Shown one piece after another: positions 60,850-64,000 of a DNA stretch of 64,000 nt. The notes under the pieces are model-generated. The model was given only the letters and a program-made list of their open reading frames with translations, did no database searches and was not told the DNA's origin. Position 1 is the first letter of the stretch. Each line of letters opens with the position of its first letter. Origin of the DNA: Blasia pusilla (lineage: Eukaryota; Marchantiophyta; Marchantiopsida; Blasiales); NCBI GenBank assembly GCA_050084515.1, contig CM114273.1, forward strand, positions 20,212,001 through 20,276,000, given 5' to 3'. The translations under genes and the position numbers were made by a program.

Positions 60850-60886
60850 CTTTTTGTAGAAAAGGTTAAACCTTTTCTACAAAAAG
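60850..60886. repeat. 37-base perfect palindrome
   Basis: CTTTTTGTAGAAAAGGTT, one A, then the exact reverse complement. It lies 36 bases beyond the minus-strand tRNA-like element, mirroring the hairpin at 59,918 beside the plus-strand one. Confidence 0.95.
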
Positions 60887-60925
60887 GTTTGGTATGGCTA
60901 AACGCCAGAAAACCATGAATGATTA

Positions 60926-60937
60926 GCTCTGATACCA
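60926..60937 (-). other. Retrotransposon primer-binding site (initiator Met tRNA type)
   Basis: On the minus strand TGGTATCAGAGC follows the LTR end ...CGCGACA after two bases. This is the classic plant PBS complementary to the 3' end of initiator methionine tRNA. Immediately beyond it the DNA is not a retrotransposon leader but a copy of the hAT gene start (60,886-60,925). Confidence 0.85.
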
Positions 60938-60939
60938 CT

Positions 60940-61935
60940 TGTCGCGCCCCTACTCTCCTTGAACGTCAATCTTTAGTGTTGCGGAAGCGTACGTTCAGTA
61001 GGTCACGAACTCATCGCTGATCTGCACCCAAACACGCACTCTCATTAGTCGGGTCTGGGCCAACCAGCGTTCCAACCCACCAAGTCCTCAACTCGGCGTC
61101 TCATCAAGCTCAACCTTCCTTAGTTCCTAGTTTCCAAAACATGGCAAGTCCTTCAAGACTTGGAACAAACTTCCTGGTTAGTCCAGGGATCTGAAACGGC
61201 ACTTGCGCGCCTAGCGATCCCAACTGTTCAACGGTCCTCGGGTGAGTTCCGAACCGAGACCCAAGTAATTGAGTCGCGGGGTGGAATCCAAGAGGGATGT
61301 CTAAAATCGCCTCAATGGACTTGGTGCAGGTTTTCCAACCCAACCCCCAAACTCGCGTTCCGTTCCATGCCCTTGAGCCCGCTGGCGCCCAAAGTGGGGT
61401 TTGGGTTCCAAGCACTCTCGGAGACCTTCCCCTTACTAGTACTTCTGGGGTTCTCCAATAACCCCTCCCCTTTGGGAAAAGAGGTTCGGGCCCTTCATTG
61501 TGGCCCTCAATCCGACTCCACTTACAGTCGTTTTCGGGTTGTATCTCGGCCGCTGCTTATGCGTTTGCAGCGATCTTTGGTGCATTTGAACCGGCTCTCC
61601 ATAAGCTTTCCAACGCACTCTTATTTGCTCCAAACGCTTCTCGGCGCTAAAAGTTATGGCCATAAATACAGTCGGAAACTCTCAAACGCAAGTGGCGTTC
61701 CAAAGTCCGGATCTTTCCTTTGGCAACCCACTTCCTAGACTCGACTTCTTTCAAGTCTCATTCGCGTTTGGTCCAGGTTTCGAAGTCGCGACCATCACAT
61801 CTGAAACGCGACTCTCGCGCGTCTCATCTCTTGTCTCCTCTTTGAGACAACTCAACGCGCATAAACCATCTTAGCGTGAGCCCGCTAATGTTCGATGTTC
61901 CGCTTGGCACTTGTTTGGTCATGAGGGTCGCGACA
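60940..61935 (-). repeat. Gypsy LTR, third copy
   Basis: 996 bases, TGTCGCG...CGCGACA, the same family as the LTRs at 23,959 and 30,029. It has a PBS on its left and the pol 3' end with polypurine tract (AAAAGAGGGGTGAG on the minus strand) on its right. It therefore has the inner neighbours of both a 5' and a 3' LTR. Confidence 0.92.
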
Positions 61936-63766
61936 CTCACCCCTCTTTTAGAGGTTGATGCCCTCATCAACGCAAACCTTTGTTATGTCAAGTCTCTGGG
62001 CGACCTACCCCTTGACATTGAATTGCGTTCTGGTGGCTAACCCGCAATTCCTCTTAGTCTCTAGTTGTCGCTTTGCCCCACTTAGAATTATTAGCCTCTC
62101 CTCTTTGATAAGCCTGGACTAGTTCCAAGGAACTAACCTATCAAATAAGCTAACTAAGTGTGCAACCTTAGACTCTTTTGACTCATTACTGTAAACATCA
62201 CACTTGTTTACCTGGTCCACAAATCATACTACTATTGGTCGCTCTCGTATTCGACTTAGGCGTGTCACTAAGTTTACTTATGTGGCCACAAGTAAGATCA
62301 CCCCAAGCCCCAAGACAGACTTCATCTGCCCCGCCGACGCTAGGGCGAGCCCGAGTGTAATCCAACACAAGGTCCTGTTCTAGGTGCTTATCCACATACG
62401 AGCTCTCACCTCAAATACTCCTTGTCAGTCCTCTTGTCGTACATCCTAAGCCTATGATGAACGATTCATAGCCATGCACTACCACATACAAATTGCAATC
62501 ACTTTGGCATCGAATCTCCAAATCCATACACTCCTTTATTGCAACACTAGCATATTCTAGTTACAACGGCCTTCGGCCCAAGATTCCCGTGGTAACAAGT
62601 CATGTCTCTAGCTTCTCCTCGTACTAACGTATGTGCTTCGCTTGTGTTCGCTTGAAGTCGCGCAACAAGTCTTGCGCGTGTTCCAAATCCGCCTCCGCAA
62701 TCCAAGTCGCCTCCTTCACATGGTAGCCCTTCCATTTTACCAAGTATTCATACTTGTTGGCCCGACGCCTCGAACGTAAGATGGTCTCCACCTCAAACTC
62801 CGGCTCTTCATTTACGATGACCGGGTGCGGTCTCACCACCTGTCTCCGCACGAAACGTCCATTATCTTGAAGATATTTCTTCAACAATGACACATGAAAG
62901 GTCGGGTGAATCTTGAACTCGTCCGGCAGCCTCAACGTATACACATCCTCAAACGGGTTTGCCACAATCACATACGGTCCAAAGATACTTGGTGCATACC
63001 AGAGACAACTCTTTCGGAAGAGTGAGGTTCTTTACACTCAACCACACTTGTTCTCCAACTTGGAATCATACTTGGCGCCGACTCTTGTTAGCATGCTTAA
63101 CGTACCTCATTTGAGCCTTTGCAAGACTTCGCCTCGCGCGCTCTTCTTGTTCTCGCATCTCTACCAACAAACCTTCGTCAAGCCGCTTGTCGTGTTCGTG
63201 CCAATGTAGTACCCTTCGAAAGGGCTAGATCAAGAGGCCCTTATGGCTCTCGTCCATTTGCCAGGAGAAACGGAGATTCTCGATTGCGAAATGCTTGGTC
63301 GAGTTGTAGCAAAAGACTCGCCATGCTCACCACTTGACCCAATCGCGTTGATCAAAGACGATATAATTCCTTAAGTCTTGATTCACGATAGAGTTTACCT
63401 TTTCATCATGTCCATCCGTTTGTGGGTGGAAAGCCGATCTTGAAACTCAGCTTGGTCTTAAACCTTCGAACAAGTGCTTCCAAAAGCACGGTAAACTTTG
63501 ATCCCGATCGAAACAATGCTCCTCGGCAAACCATGAGCACGCCACCAGCTATCGAGGAATAGTTGCGCCGTCGTATACGCCGTTGCGGAATCCACCATCG
63601 GCACGAATCTCGCCAACTTGCTAAACCGATCAACAATCACAAGTATAGCGTTGTATCCCTCAAATTCCGGAAGACTCGTGATGAAATCCATACTCACACT
63701 TTGCAAGGGTCCTTCTGGGATCGGCAAGGGATGCAGCAAGCCCTGTTTCTTATCATAAGAGACTCT
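61936..63766 (-). mobile_element. Truncated Gypsy element: chromodomain and integrase end
   Basis: Colinear with 24,958-26,775 of the complete element. The 62,971-62,624 frame is an intact integrase tail plus chromodomain (LRLPDEFKIHPTFHVSLLKK, VETILRSRRRANKYEYLVKW, EATWIAEADLEHAQ). Integrase core pieces, including SMDFITSLPEF and VDRFSKLARFVP, are at 63,739-63,458, with frameshifts near the catalytic Asp segment. Similarity stops abruptly at 63,766 after GACTCT, so the rest of pol, gag and the other LTR are missing. Confidence 0.85.
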
Positions 63767-64000
63767 GTGTTGACAATAGAAGCAATAGACGAAATGTCTA
63801 TAAATTTGAGCTGAAATATTTTGCTCATCATAGACATTGAATGGAGTATGTCAGCGAGAAAATATAGACAATATATCATTTTAAAATAGTTCAACTTTTG
63901 AAACAAAGAAGAAGCCACTCCATCATCGTCTCTAGGATTAACACCCTGAAAATAAACTAAAACAACTTCTAAACTGTCACATAGAGTAGTGACAGCTTGC
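63767..64000 (-). pseudogene. hAT-type transposase fragment, runs off the window
   Basis: The minus frame has FKMIYCLYFLADILHSMSMM and SKIFQLKFIDISSIASIVN, aligning with FQMIYQLYFLADILSSLANL and SKIFQYKFVDVGTIGSIVT in the hAT gene near 58,905-59,010. It is on the opposite strand to that gene and is joined directly to the truncated Gypsy element. The remainder lies beyond 64,000. Confidence 0.7.

Overview
The window is nuclear DNA of a land plant, and the light-harvesting sequence looks closest to the non-seed (bryophyte or lycophyte) type. The evidence is two chloroplast LHCII genes with a phase-2 intron through the Trp codon of the WYGEDRP trimerisation motif, one intron-rich SMC6 gene with GT-AG splice sites, and plant-type transposons (chromodomain Ty3/Gypsy, Copia, CACTA, hAT). 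The species call is inference.

Layout. 1-10.9 kb: no intact gene. It holds a dispersed array of an imperfect palindrome (1.1-3.1 kb), a decayed minus-strand Copia-like element (about 4.4-6.8 kb) and a ~0.5 kb direct repeat on both sides of it. 10.9-20.9 kb: two tandem LHCII genes on the plus strand with related 3' flanks, separated by duplicated repeats and a fragment of a hAT transposase. 21-39.4 kb: a minus-strand CACTA (En/Spm) transposon with TnpA-like, TNP2-like, DUF4218 and DUF4216 parts. A 7.07 kb chromodomain Ty3/Gypsy element (23,959-31,030) is inserted in a CACTA exon with a 5-bp target duplication. Near the right side of the CACTA region lie fragments that look like host genes (an NCS1-type nucleobase permease and a plant protein of unknown function). 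39.4-42.1 kb: a non-LTR retrotransposon 3' fragment and a three-copy repeat. 42.1-54.8 kb: a complete SMC6 gene on the minus strand; 29 exons join in one frame to give 1,056 residues. 54.8-64 kb: SMC6 upstream DNA, a decayed hAT transposase gene, two structured hairpin plus tRNA-like units in opposite orientation, a third Gypsy LTR attached to a truncated element, and the start of another hAT-type fragment.

The host functions are independent: LHCII captures light in the thylakoid membrane, and SMC6 is the core ATPase of the SMC5/6 DNA repair complex. Most of the rest is nested or decayed mobile DNA. Single-base indels at homopolymers recur in the LHCII copies and transposons but not in the SMC6 exons. 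This suggests unpolished repeats in a long-read assembly as an alternative to true gene decay. I found no clearly novel biological system; the most unusual signals are the palindrome array, the paired tRNA-like structures and the LHCII conversion tract.
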